Source: Flavobacteriales bacterium
Lineage (GTDB): Bacteria > Bacteroidota > Bacteroidia > Flavobacteriales_F > PHOS-HE28
Reading direction: 5' to 3'
Length of the DNA: 64,000 bases
NCBI GenBank assembly: GCA_020635715.1
Contig: JACJZG010000002.1
Coordinates: 62,001 to 126,000 of the forward strand
Shown here piece after piece: positions 24,766-33,323 of the stretch. How positions within the stretch are numbered: position 1 is the first letter of the stretch; each line of letters starts with the position of its first letter. The position numbers and the translations under genes were made by a program. The notes under the pieces are model-generated. The model was not told where the DNA came from. It saw only the letters and a program-made list of their open reading frames with translations, and ran no database searches.

Positions 24766-25439
24766 GTGGTGGTGAACCGGTAACCGATGCCGTACACGGT
24801 CTTGATGCGGTCCTGCCAGCCGTGCTCGGTCAGCTTCTTCCGCAGGTTCTTCATGTGGGAGTAGAGCAGGTCGTGCTCGTCCATGGCCTCCGCGTGGTCG
24901 CCCCAGACGTGCTCGGCGATGGCGCTGCGCGAAAGCACCCGGTCCTTGTTGGCCACCAGGAAGAGCAAGAGGTCGAACTGCATGCCCGTGAGCTCCACGC
25001 GCTCCCCATGCACCTCCACCAGCTTGTCCTCGGGCACCAGGCGCAATTCATCCAGCACGATGTCCTGCCGTCCGTTGAAGGTCTTGCGGCGCACCAGTGC
25101 GTGCAACCGCGCCACCAGCTCGGGCAGGTGGAAGGGCTTGGCCAGGTAATCATCAGCCCCCAGCTCCAGGCCCCGCACCTTGTCGTCCAGGGATCCCTTG
25201 GCGCTGATGATGATGATGCCCGTTCCCGGGTTCTTCGTGCGCAGCTGCCGCACCACGTCCAGGCCGCTGCCCTTGGGTAGCGTGATGTCCACCAGCACGG
25301 CGTCGTAGGTGAACATCCCGGTCTTGTCCATCGCTTCCGGGAAGTCGCGCGCCACCTCCACCACCATGCCCTCGCCGTGCAGGTAGGCAAGCACCGAGCG
25401 CCGCAGCTCCGGTTCGTCCTCCACCAGCAGCACCTTCAT
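24762..25439 (-). CDS. OmpR/PhoB-family response regulator
   Basis: The protein has 225 residues. The receiver domain (1-115) has EDE at 7-9, phospho-acceptor D51 (AVLVDITLP) and the conserved Lys of ISAKGS. The winged-helix DNA-binding domain (about 130-224) contains VELTGMQFDLLLFLVANK and HMKNLRKKLTEHG, ending TVYGIGYRF. It is the first gene of an operon with the histidine kinase. A perfect tandem direct repeat, identical in half-sites to one before the PepSY gene, lies 19 nt upstream of its ATG, which points to autoregulation. Confidence 0.95.
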   Translation of the reverse strand: MKVLLVEDEPELRRSVLAYLHGEGMVVEVARDFPEAMDKTGMFTYDAVLVDITLPKGSGLDVVRQLRTKNPGTGIIIISAKGSLDDKVRGLELGADDYLAKPFHLPELVARLHALVRRKTFNGRQDIVLDELRLVPEDKLVEVHGERVELTGMQFDLLLFLVANKDRVLSRSAIAEHVWGDHAEAMDEHDLLYSHMKNLRKKLTEHGWQDRIKTVYGIGYRFTTT

Positions 25440-25458
25440 GGCACCAAGCTATGCCCTT

Positions 25459-25476
25459 GATCCTGTTCGGATCCTG
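25459..25476 (-). promoter_or_regulatory. Direct-repeat operator upstream of the OmpR-histidine kinase operon
   Basis: The plus strand reads GATCCTG-TTCG-GATCCTG: two exact 7-bp half-sites at an 11-bp period, 19 nt before the regulator ATG. Between it and the ATG, the minus strand reads TAGCTTGG, similar to the Bacteroidota -7 element TAnnTTTG. Confidence 0.7.
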
Positions 25477-25578
25477 GAAGCCTCCACCGCGAGGACGAGG
25501 ATGACGGGACGAAGTGGATGGGCAGCTAAGATTGACGCGGGTCCGGGTTGGAGGTGGAAGCGGCTGTCCTGCGTGACA

Positions 25579-25646
25579 CCCCCCAACGCGAACCGCCCCG
25601 ACCATTGCTGATCGGGGCGGGCGCTTGGAAGAAGGAGAGGAGGAGA
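25579..25646. repeat. 68-bp direct repeat, copy A (contains terminator hairpin)
   Basis: This copy is identical at all 68 positions to 30580-30647, exactly 5001 bp away. It contains a 9-bp perfect stem CCGCCCCGA / TCGGGGCGG (25593-25601 with 25612-25620) around the loop CCATTGCTGA, followed by a purine-rich tract. In minus-strand orientation the hairpin lies about 220 nt beyond the giant T9SS gene and could end its transcript. Confidence 0.9.
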
Positions 25647-25842
25647 CCCCAACCAAACAGGTCCGCTACCGTGACCTGCTCTCCTCGATGAACGCGATCG
25701 TGTACGATCCCGTAGCCGGTTCGGGGAAGAGTTCCGGAGCATGGATATCTCCCGTACCGTGTCCGACCTCCGCAAAACGGCAGTCCTGCCATGAGGGTTT
25801 GTTATCCCATGACCAGCCGATGCATTCCCGCGACAACGTGTA

Positions 25843-28800
25843 TCACTGCTTCACAAAACGCAAGGAGCCGCCTTCGGTCGAACGGAAGAGGTAGACTCCG
25901 GAAGCGAGTTCCACCAACGGGATGACATTACTGCGCATGACCGTTGTGACAACACGACCGTAAGCGTCGATCACGTCGCCGCTCATCACTGCGGATAAGT
26001 TCAAAGCATCATGAGCAGGATTGGGCCAAGCGTTGAATCCCACCAAATGTACTCGACCATCCATCACGTTCGTGATGATATCCCCCATGCAGGTGCACTG
26101 GTCGGTCCAGGTGTCGTTGATGGTAGTCGCATCATTATCGTCGCACGGTGTTCCTGGCAAGGCTTGTCCGGAACCGCCTGCGCAATCCGGCCGACCGAAG
26201 ACCGCGAGTCCACGTCTAAAATAGCCGGCGTATATGTTACCCCCGAGACAGACGATCGAATGCTCGTCAGAAACGACCAGATCTTCTACTATGCCTGTTA
26301 CGAAATCCGTTTCCCATGCCAGCAATTCTCCCGTGGCAGCATTCACTGCACCAGCGCGTCCTACCTCCACTCCGTTCACGTCGATCCCTGTCCCACCCAT
26401 GATGATGGCGGGGCCCAAGGCTCCCATTCGATTCACTGTGCCACCCATGGAGGGGGCCCATCCCTCAGCAGTGCCAGCGGTGCCGGACGTGTTCATGGCA
26501 CCCATACGAGGCGTCGCTCCCGCATTGTTGAACGGTCCAGTGGCGTAGACCTTGTCATTATAGAGTAGGGTTGCGGTCGTTCTATCGTCCAGGTTCGGGT
26601 TCCACGGTCCGGGCTCTCCACTTGCACGGTCAACGCGGGCAACACCTCTGCGCGGCTGGCCACGTACCGAGGAGACGGCACCGGAGATGAACAGGTCATC
26701 ATCCACGACGATATCCGTGACGCCCCCCGTGGCCGGATCCCATGCATAGCGCAGACCGGTGCTGGCACTTAAGGCGTACAGACCTACACCTGACACGTAA
26801 ACAACGGTGTCTGCCGCAGCCAGCTTATGCACCATGCCAGGTACAAGCGGCGTATTCCAGGCTGAGACCGAACCCAGGTCCGCGTCCACCGCAGCCAGGT
26901 ATAACCTGGATGCACCGCCCACGCTGGTGAATTGGCCTCCGAGGTACACAGTGGATCCTGAAAGTGCGAGAGCGGTCACCGTGCCTTCCACATCAGGATC
27001 CCAGCTGTTGACCACACCTGTGCTCATGTCAAATGCAGCTCCGTTGTTCCGAACATGCGTACCCACGTAAAGGAAATCGCCGAGGGTCAGGATCTGGTTA
27101 CCCGATGGAACCAAGGCATTCACATCGACCTCAGAGTTGCTGCCGGTCACCTTCGGGTCCCAAGGAAGTACAGTGTTCGTTGTAAGGTCCATGGCACTGA
27201 AGAAGGATCGTTCCACCCCCGCGAATTGGGTGAAATCGCCTCCCACGTAAAGCACATCATCCAATACGGTCAGTGCATCAACGACCCCATTCACCCCGGG
27301 ATCCCAATCCAACAATTCGGCCGTTGTCACGTCAAAAGCCGCCAAGCGTTGCCTGGGTATACCACCAACTTCCGTGAAGAGGCCTGCAATGAAGAGGGTA
27401 TCACCTTTGAACACCATGGCTTTCACAGATCCGTTGGTGATGGGCCAGGGTAGCGCAACGTCCGAAACTGCGTCGTAGACACGGAATGACAATGAGGATA
27501 CACCTGACGCATATCCCGCAACGAAAACAGAACCATCGTGATATCGGACTATCGAAGTCTCTGAAGTCGATAGTATTGGTGGGTCCCAATCAAGTAGTGC
27601 TCCAGAGGTTGCGTTAACTGCGGCGATAGCTCGTTGATTGACTCCATTCACGTAAGAGAAGGCACCACCGATGTAGAGCGTGTTGCCGTTCGCAGATATG
27701 CTCTCCACTCCATTATAGCCTATGCCGCCGTTCATAGATTGCAACGCGAAAGGGCGCACAGTGGCATCCGAAATACTCACGGCCGCCAATGCGGGCCGCG
27801 CTAGATCGCCAACCTCCGTGAATTCGCCACCGATATAGATGTTACCCGCATGTTTCAACAGGCTGAAGACCGGACCATCCACATTCGGATCCCATGGCCC
27901 CACTGAACCATCTGCCAGGATATGCGCGGCATGGTTACGCGGGATACCGTTCACTTCTGTGAAACGACCGCCAATGAACCAGCCTCCTGCATCGTCCGAT
28001 ATCGCTGTAAGTACTTGGTCAAGTACCTGGTCATTGAACCGCTGCAACGGTAGGATGGGAGCTGCAGTGGTGCTGTTCAAGCGCACCATATACCTCGTGT
28101 TGTAGGTGACTTTGCCGAAGTCCCCACCTATGTACAACACGTCGCGCGTGGTATCCTGCATGAGCGTGTAGACCGGGCCATCCGGGCACATCCAGTTGTG
28201 TAGGAGCGTGAGCTGTGGGAAACCACGGCAGGTACAATCATGGTCCAGCGCATCATCCGTGGTGAGCGGATCCCCATCATCGCAGGGAGAGCCCGGATGC
28301 AGGCTGGCATCCTGGTCATCACAGTCGGTCGCATCGGATGTCCAACCCTCCTGTGGCCAACAGAACTGACCGGTCGTCTGCGCATCCCCGAACTTATCCC
28401 CATCGCTGTCGGCGTACAAGGTTATCGGCGTACAATCGGCCAGTACGGCAAAGGCACGCCGTGGAGTGCCGCTGATGGTGGTGAACGAGCCACCTATGTA
28501 CACCTTGCCATCCAGTGTCTGCACGGAGCGTATGTCCCCCAGTACGCCCGGTGCCCAATAACCACTGCGCCCGGTCTCGCCGTCAACCACGCCCACGTTC
28601 CCTGTGCCGGCGTGTGCCAGGCTCAGGAAGCGCCCAGCAACGAACGCGGCTTCGTCCTGCAAGGCGATGGCCTGGACGGTTCCGTCCGCCCCCGGGTCCC
28701 AGTCGCTCACAGCACCCGTCTCCAGATCCACACGAGCGATGTTGCTTCGTGGTGACCCACCGACCGTGGTGAAAGTGCCACCGATGAACGCATGGTCGGT

Positions 28801-30519
28801 ACCAATGGCCAAGGCGTTCACTTCGCTGGAGGGGACGTTCGGGTTCCAACTCGTCAATTGCGCGTTCGCATTGAAGGCCGCCACGCCCCGCCGGGTGGAA
28901 TTGCCTGCCATGGTGAACGTACCACCGACATACACGATACCGTTGGCCGTGGCGATGGCATAGACCGGGGCGTTCACGCTGTGGGTCCATGGGGACGGGT
29001 TGCCCGTGCTGCGGACCACAGCGGCGATCCGGTTGCGGACCTCTCCACCCAGGCTCGTGAAATGCCCGCCCACATACAACAATGCACCATCAACAGCCAT
29101 TGCCCTTACCCTGGCGTTCGCTGATGGTGCCCAGGCCGTGGGCACGCCGGTGGCCACGTCGATGGCGGAAAGCCTGTTGCGACCAAGACCGGCCACATTG
29201 GTGAAATCACCACCGATGTAGAGCAGATCATCGGCCAATGCCATGCAACGTACCGTTCCATTGGCGCTGGGTGCCCATGGAAGTGGTGTGCCGGTGCTGC
29301 CGTCCAACACGGCCAGTCGGCTACGTTCCATCCCGCCAATGCTGGTGAAGACCCCACCTATGAATGCCTTGGGACCGGATACGGCCACGGCGAGGATATT
29401 GCTTTCCGGGTTCGGAGACCAAGTGGAGAGCGTTCCATCCACCAACGATACGCGGGCGAGCCGGTTCTGTGGTTCTGCTCCGATGGCGCTGAAATCACCG
29501 CCGTAATAGAGATCATTGCCCGCTATGGCCATGGTGCGAACCGTGCCGCTCGTATTGGACGACCACGGAAGTGCTGCTGCCGTGCCAATATCCAGTGCCG
29601 CGATGCGCGATCTGGACGTGCCACCCATGGCTAAGAAGCGCCCGGCAACGAAAAGGACATCATCTTGCACGAGCAGCGCGTGAACGGTGTCACTGCCCAT
29701 GGCGTGCCAGGAGGTGGCGAACCCCGTACCCCGCTCCACTTCGCCGATGTAGGGTCGTGTAACGCCGCCGATGGTGAAAAAGCCACCTCCGGCGATCACG
29801 TTGTCACCATGCAGCGCCAGCGCATTCACCGGTCCACTGGCATTGGCATTGAACGCCGTGGCCTGCCCGGTGGTCATGTCGATCTCCGCAATACGGCTCC
29901 GAGGTTGTCCACCTGCTTGCGTGAACGTGCCTCCGATGTATAACAGGCCATCCGCCACGGCCACCGCGCGTACCTCACCCGTGTTGACGGCAGGTGCAAG
30001 CGGAAGCAAGGCTCCAGTGGTGTTCCTGAAACAAGCGATACGCGTGCGGCCATATCCGTTGATGGCCGTGAAGGCACCACCCACGAAAAGCGTGTCGCCG
30101 ACCAAGTGCAGGCAAGCCACCGAGTTGTCCACGTCAGGCGCCCATGGATGCAAAGTTCCATCGGCGTTGATCCGCGCGAGGCGCTGTCTCACACTACCGC
30201 CGATCTTGGTGAAGGAGCCACCTATGTAGAACCCCCCGTTGCCGTCGGGTATGGCCGCGCGCACCGGACCATTCGGAGTTTGCTGGCCCGGAAGCAGATC
30301 GGAAGAGACCGCATCCGTAAGCGCGCCGTAAGGCACATTGGGACCGACATAGGTGAAGTTACCGCCCAGATAGACCCGGTCGTTCACCGGGTCGCGCAGC
30401 ACGGTATGCACTGTGTCGTTCGGTTGCCACCAATGATCCTCGAATACTTGAGCGTATCCCGGTGAACAGGATAGAACGAAGGATGCACAGAGTAGTACTG
30501 GCGCTTGTTTGCGGATCAT
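25843..30519 (-). CDS. Giant beta-propeller-type secreted protein, T9SS-sorted
   Basis: The gene encodes 1558 residues from ATG 30519, with a signal segment ending SPGYAQ. It consists of about 25 blades of roughly 48 residues with the recurrent motif YIGGTFTxxGGxxR followed by LAAFDVTTAELLDWDP (examples: LYIGGDFTNVAGLGRNRL and VYVGGTFTMAGNSTRRG). Two Asp/Cys-rich linkers, near residues 700-760 (DSDGDKFGDAQ, DCDDQDAS) and 1460-1490 (PGTPCDDNDAT), look like calcium-binding thrombospondin-type-3-like segments; the first splits the propeller into two halves. The C-terminus (AWPNPAHDALNLS, then GVYLFRSTEGG) is a T9SS sorting domain. The likely role is a surface adhesin or binding protein. Confidence 0.87.
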   Translation of the reverse strand: MIRKQAPVLLCASFVLSCSPGYAQVFEDHWWQPNDTVHTVLRDPVNDRVYLGGNFTYVGPNVPYGALTDAVSSDLLPGQQTPNGPVRAAIPDGNGGFYIGGSFTKIGGSVRQRLARINADGTLHPWAPDVDNSVACLHLVGDTLFVGGAFTAINGYGRTRIACFRNTTGALLPLAPAVNTGEVRAVAVADGLLYIGGTFTQAGGQPRSRIAEIDMTTGQATAFNANASGPVNALALHGDNVIAGGGFFTIGGVTRPYIGEVERGTGFATSWHAMGSDTVHALLVQDDVLFVAGRFLAMGGTSRSRIAALDIGTAAALPWSSNTSGTVRTMAIAGNDLYYGGDFSAIGAEPQNRLARVSLVDGTLSTWSPNPESNILAVAVSGPKAFIGGVFTSIGGMERSRLAVLDGSTGTPLPWAPSANGTVRCMALADDLLYIGGDFTNVAGLGRNRLSAIDVATGVPTAWAPSANARVRAMAVDGALLYVGGHFTSLGGEVRNRIAAVVRSTGNPSPWTHSVNAPVYAIATANGIVYVGGTFTMAGNSTRRGVAAFNANAQLTSWNPNVPSSEVNALAIGTDHAFIGGTFTTVGGSPRSNIARVDLETGAVSDWDPGADGTVQAIALQDEAAFVAGRFLSLAHAGTGNVGVVDGETGRSGYWAPGVLGDIRSVQTLDGKVYIGGSFTTISGTPRRAFAVLADCTPITLYADSDGDKFGDAQTTGQFCWPQEGWTSDATDCDDQDASLHPGSPCDDGDPLTTDDALDHDCTCRGFPQLTLLHNWMCPDGPVYTLMQDTTRDVLYIGGDFGKVTYNTRYMVRLNSTTAAPILPLQRFNDQVLDQVLTAISDDAGGWFIGGRFTEVNGIPRNHAAHILADGSVGPWDPNVDGPVFSLLKHAGNIYIGGEFTEVGDLARPALAAVSISDATVRPFALQSMNGGIGYNGVESISANGNTLYIGGAFSYVNGVNQRAIAAVNATSGALLDWDPPILSTSETSIVRYHDGSVFVAGYASGVSSLSFRVYDAVSDVALPWPITNGSVKAMVFKGDTLFIAGLFTEVGGIPRQRLAAFDVTTAELLDWDPGVNGVVDALTVLDDVLYVGGDFTQFAGVERSFFSAMDLTTNTVLPWDPKVTGSNSEVDVNALVPSGNQILTLGDFLYVGTHVRNNGAAFDMSTGVVNSWDPDVEGTVTALALSGSTVYLGGQFTSVGGASRLYLAAVDADLGSVSAWNTPLVPGMVHKLAAADTVVYVSGVGLYALSASTGLRYAWDPATGGVTDIVVDDDLFISGAVSSVRGQPRRGVARVDRASGEPGPWNPNLDDRTTATLLYNDKVYATGPFNNAGATPRMGAMNTSGTAGTAEGWAPSMGGTVNRMGALGPAIIMGGTGIDVNGVEVGRAGAVNAATGELLAWETDFVTGIVEDLVVSDEHSIVCLGGNIYAGYFRRGLAVFGRPDCAGGSGQALPGTPCDDNDATTINDTWTDQCTCMGDIITNVMDGRVHLVGFNAWPNPAHDALNLSAVMSGDVIDAYGRVVTTVMRSNVIPLVELASGVYLFRSTEGGSLRFVKQ

Positions 30520-30579
30520 AGGTCTGGAATAGGGGTGGTCACTGTCCACCAAAACTAGTCATTGGAACCTCATCGGTGC

Positions 30580-30647
30580 CCCCCCAACGCGAACCGCCCC
30601 GACCATTGCTGATCGGGGCGGGCGCTTGGAAGAAGGAGAGGAGGAGA
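30580..30647. repeat. 68-bp direct repeat, copy B (contains terminator hairpin)
   Basis: This is a perfect copy of 25579-25646. It lies 8 nt beyond the stop of the fibronectin III gene (minus strand), where its hairpin (CCGCCCCGA / TCGGGGCGG) probably acts as terminator for that gene. Confidence 0.9.
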
Positions 30648-30655
30648 GGCTTGGA

Positions 30656-31270
30656 TCAAGCGGCTTTGGCCTGGGCGATATCGCTGCCCGGTCCTTCGCC
30701 GATCTTACCAAGTGCGCTTACGCGGAAGCTGAAGAACTTGTTGGGTTCCACATCCTTCACCTGGAACTTCGTGGCGCTGCACTGCCCCACTACGTTCCAC
30801 GGGCCGGTGGCCGGGTCGCCGCTGCACATGTACACCTGGTACATGCGCGCGCCGCGCACGCCATCCCACCGCAGATCGATGCGGCCTTCGTAATCGCTCA
30901 TGCGCGCCTCCAGTTCCTGCGGGGCCTCCAGCTTGTCCACCGGATCCGGTGTCTTCGCCAGTTCGAATCCGCTGCTCACCGCCTTGTCCACGTCGTTGTC
31001 AGCCACGCTGTTCACATAACGGGACAGTTGGGTAAGGAGGTTGCGCACGTTCTTCACCGCCGCGTTCTTGCGGGCTACCGCCTCGTGGGCGCCACCTACG
31101 GCGTCCTTCAGGGCGTTCACCAGCGCTACGCGTGCCGCCGCAATGTCCGCCAAGGCGGGCGAGGGCGTCGTGAAGTTCGCATTACCGGTCATCTTCGCTT
31201 CCACGTGTTCACTCTTGCTCACCACTTCGGCGGGCTTGAGGTCCTTGAGTCCTGCTTTGATGAGTTTCAT
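30656..31270 (-). CDS. Fibronectin type III domain protein
   Basis: The protein has 204 residues and no signal peptide, so it is probably cytoplasmic. Residues about 1-110 are helical and Ala-rich (AAARVALVNALKDAVGGAHEA, split by KNAAVKNVRNLLTQLS). Residues about 115-204 form a fibronectin III-like beta-sandwich (RIDLRWDGVRGARMYQVYM, then ATKFQVKDVEPNKFFSFRV and GEGPGSDIA). Proteins of this layout are frequent in Bacteroidota, with no proven function. The hairpin of repeat copy B follows the stop directly. Confidence 0.8.
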   Translation of the reverse strand: MKLIKAGLKDLKPAEVVSKSEHVEAKMTGNANFTTPSPALADIAAARVALVNALKDAVGGAHEAVARKNAAVKNVRNLLTQLSRYVNSVADNDVDKAVSSGFELAKTPDPVDKLEAPQELEARMSDYEGRIDLRWDGVRGARMYQVYMCSGDPATGPWNVVGQCSATKFQVKDVEPNKFFSFRVSALGKIGEGPGSDIAQAKAA

Positions 31271-31729
31271 GGTTCGCTCGTTTTGGTTATCCGCTGTTTC
31301 CGGGTCCTTTGGTTGACGCTGGCCTCGGCGGTCATCCGGTCACCCGGGTGTTGGTCGCTGGCCGGGGAGCGAATCGGCCGGGGCCCATGCGCGGTTTCGG
31401 CCTATTTGATGTTGAAAACCACGTATTCGTTCTGTAACGCAGGAATGGCGTGACTTTCATGGTACTGAAGAAACTGCGGACTTTAACATTTCGGGCACCC
31501 GAAAGGTGGGTTTACCCAGGGCTGCGACCGGAACGGATACCCACCTTATGGCCGTGTACAAGGGGCAGCAAGGTGAACCTCCGCTGCCTATTGAAATGCA
31601 GAGAGGAACCACGGATGCACACGGATGGACACCGATGAATGCACTGGCTGGATGGTCCTATCCGTGTGCATCCGTGTCCATCCGTGGTTCAATTTCCCCC
31701 AAGCTGCACTGCAGGCGTGGCATTGTTCC
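31271..31729. other. Intergenic region with inverted repeat
   Basis: This 459-nt region lies upstream of both the fibronectin III gene (minus) and the minisatellite ORF (plus), so it should hold divergent promoters. The only clear structure is the inverted repeat at 31607-31690. No convincing ORF is present. Confidence 0.5.
31607..31690. repeat. Inverted repeat built of ACGGATG units
   Basis: The left arm (31607-31636) and right arm (31661-31690) pair at about 27 of 30 positions. Each arm is itself a tandem of short units (CCACGGATGCACACGGATGG). A related structure built from CGCAGATG units lies at 43971-44069. It is probably a dispersed hairpin repeat rather than a gene. Confidence 0.8.
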
Positions 31730-32203
31730 ATGCGCATGACCGTTCACGATGAGCGCACCGCTCGTTCATTCCAAGTGGAAGAGGCCCCCAGACCCTCGGG
31801 GAAGATCATTTTCCCCGACGGGAATGCCGCTTTCCCCAACGGGAATGTCGCTTTCCCGCACGGGAATGTCGCTTACCCCAACGGGAATGCCGCTTTCCCC
31901 GACGGGAATGTCGCATTCCCCAACGGGAATGCCGCTTTCCCCGACGGGAATGTCGCTTTCCCCAACGGGAATGCCGTATTCCCCAACGGGAATGCCGCAT
32001 TCCCCGACGGGAAAGTTTCTTACACCAACGGGAATGTCGCTTACCCCGACGGGAATGCCGCGTTCCCCAACGGGAATGCCGCTTACCCCGACGGGAAAGT
32101 TTCTTACACCAACGGGAATGCCGCATTCCCCAACGGGAAAATGATCTGCACCAAGGGAAAAATGGCTTGCGCCACCTCCCAGCCGCTGACCACTGGCCGC
32201 TGA
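31730..32203 (+). CDS. Putative small protein made of a 7-residue tandem repeat
   Basis: From ATG 31730 (or 31736) the frame encodes 157 residues. After 27 non-repetitive residues come 17 units of FPNGNAA-type heptapeptides at 31811-32167 (variants FPDGNVA, YPNGNAA, FPDGKVS, YTNGNVA). The substitutions are mostly conservative in this frame (F/Y, D/N, A/V, N/K), which favours translation here. However, a 21-bp unit leaves several other frames open, so coding is not proven. There is no signal peptide and no family is recognised. The tail reads KMACATSQPLTTGR. Confidence 0.4.
   Translation: MRMTVHDERTARSFQVEEAPRPSGKIIFPDGNAAFPNGNVAFPHGNVAYPNGNAAFPDGNVAFPNGNAAFPDGNVAFPNGNAVFPNGNAAFPDGKVSYTNGNVAYPDGNAAFPNGNAAYPDGKVSYTNGNAAFPNGKMICTKGKMACATSQPLTTGR
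31811..32167. repeat. 21-bp minisatellite, 17 units
   Basis: The unit TTCCCCAACGGGAATGCCGC plus one variable base is repeated head-to-tail 17 times; units differ at a few fixed positions. Units 10-11 and 14-15 form a matching higher-order pair (GACGGGAAAGTTTCT followed by TACACCAACGGG), which suggests block duplication. It lies within the small ORF at 31730. Confidence 0.95.
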
Positions 32204-32422
32204 ACCCCGAGCCTGAAGCCGCAGACCCCGACCCCTGGCCGCGCACCGCCGCCGGTTGAAAACCATGCCGCCACCTCCCACCCGAAGCACCCAAGGCCGT
32301 ACGAACTTGGTGTGGTTATACCATACTATATATAGGATGACATCCATGTTCCAGCCGGCCAAGGCAATGCTCCCTATCCACATCCACCGCGCGCGCCTCC
32401 TGGCGCGCCCGAACCCGGATCC

Positions 32423-32965
32423 ATGGAACGGAGCAACCCCGAGCCGCTTTGCCTCCTGGCCATAGGCATCGAACTGGCGCACATGGCCGCCTCGCGGCCC
32501 AAGTTGCTCTGGGTGGACCTCCACCTGGCCGCCAGCTGCCAATACCTCTTGCCCCTCAAGCGCTCCGCGCTGCCGCTGGCCCCGCGCCTGGGCCCCGCCG
32601 AACGCCTGCTGCTTGCGCAGGACCAACGCCGCCGGGGCGAACGCCGGCCCCGCCGCCTCACCCTGGGCCGTTGGGACCATTTCCCCTTCGTGTTCCACGC
32701 CGCCCAGCTGCCCGGCCCCGGCCTTTACCTGCCCAGCTGGCCCGAATTGCAACTGGTGTTCTGGCTGCACCTCTACGACCCCATGCCCTGGCCGCCCATC
32801 GTGTACCTGCGCTGCGCCCGGCCCCGGCCGCACCCGTACATCAAGCAGGTGCGCTGGGTGTGCGACAAGCAATGGACCCTGGCCCATACGGTGGCCCCCC
32901 TCCACCAGGTGGTGGAGGAACGCGACCACGGTAGGATGGTGAAGGTGCTGGTGGGGTGGGGGTGA
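32423..32965 (+). CDS. Hypothetical protein
   Basis: This is a 180-residue, Leu/Pro/Arg-rich protein of unrecognised family. It has WDHFPFVFHAAQLPGPGLYL and YDPMPWPPIVYLRC in the middle and HPYIKQVRWVCDKQW near the C-terminus. No signal peptide or convincing TM helix is present. Several other frames are open here because of the high GC content; this one has the most protein-like distribution of aromatic and hydrophobic residues. An AT-rich patch (TATACCATACTATATATAGG, around 32317-32336) about 90 nt upstream may be its promoter. Confidence 0.5.
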   Translation: MERSNPEPLCLLAIGIELAHMAASRPKLLWVDLHLAASCQYLLPLKRSALPLAPRLGPAERLLLAQDQRRRGERRPRRLTLGRWDHFPFVFHAAQLPGPGLYLPSWPELQLVFWLHLYDPMPWPPIVYLRCARPRPHPYIKQVRWVCDKQWTLAHTVAPLHQVVEERDHGRMVKVLVGWG

Positions 32966-33011
32966 TGGGTGAGGTTGAGATGGCGAGCGTTAGGCCGTTA
33001 TCTTCAACGTC

Positions 33012-33260
33012 ATGGAGATCGCGCACGACATTATCGCCGACCTGCAGCAGCGCCGCACCCGATTGGTAGCGGAGGCCAAGGCTGATCCCATTCAAGGAAT
33101 GGTGGTGCTCACGTACGACCACGGCCCCTACGGTGTCCAGGCCTACTATGAAAAGGATACGGACACCTTCGTGGAGATCGATTTCTTTCTGAATGGTGTT
33201 CCTGACGAGGAAGTCAAGGTCAACCACTCCATCCACCCGCCGCGGGGCAAGGGATGGTGA
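33012..33260 (+). CDS. Small hypothetical protein
   Basis: The protein has 82 residues and is acidic, with a balanced composition (AHDIIADLQQRRTRLVAEAK, then VVLTYDHGPYGVQAYYEKD and FVEIDFFLNGVPDEEVKV). The pattern suggests one helix followed by beta strands. No family is recognised. It ends 63 nt before the stop of the convergent uracil-DNA-glycosylase-like gene. Confidence 0.55.
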   Translation: MEIAHDIIADLQQRRTRLVAEAKADPIQGMVVLTYDHGPYGVQAYYEKDTDTFVEIDFFLNGVPDEEVKVNHSIHPPRGKGW

Positions 33261-33323
33261 GTTGGCATCTGGCCGGACCTATTTGGGACGAAGATGGTCT
33301 GCGAATGTGCTTTCACTAGCTGC

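Larger units (their letters stand above)
25440..25842. other. Intergenic region
   Basis: These 403 nt separate the giant T9SS gene stop from the response regulator start, both on the minus strand. The region contains the operator at 25459-25476 and the 68-bp repeat with its hairpin at 25579-25646. I see nothing further in 25647-25842. Confidence 0.5.

Noticed and set aside
31766..32929. Antisense ORF (387 aa) through the minisatellite and the 32423 gene
   Set aside because: It is open only because the 21-bp unit and GC-rich sequence lack stops; its composition (Gly/His/Val/Gln-rich) is that of shadow translation.
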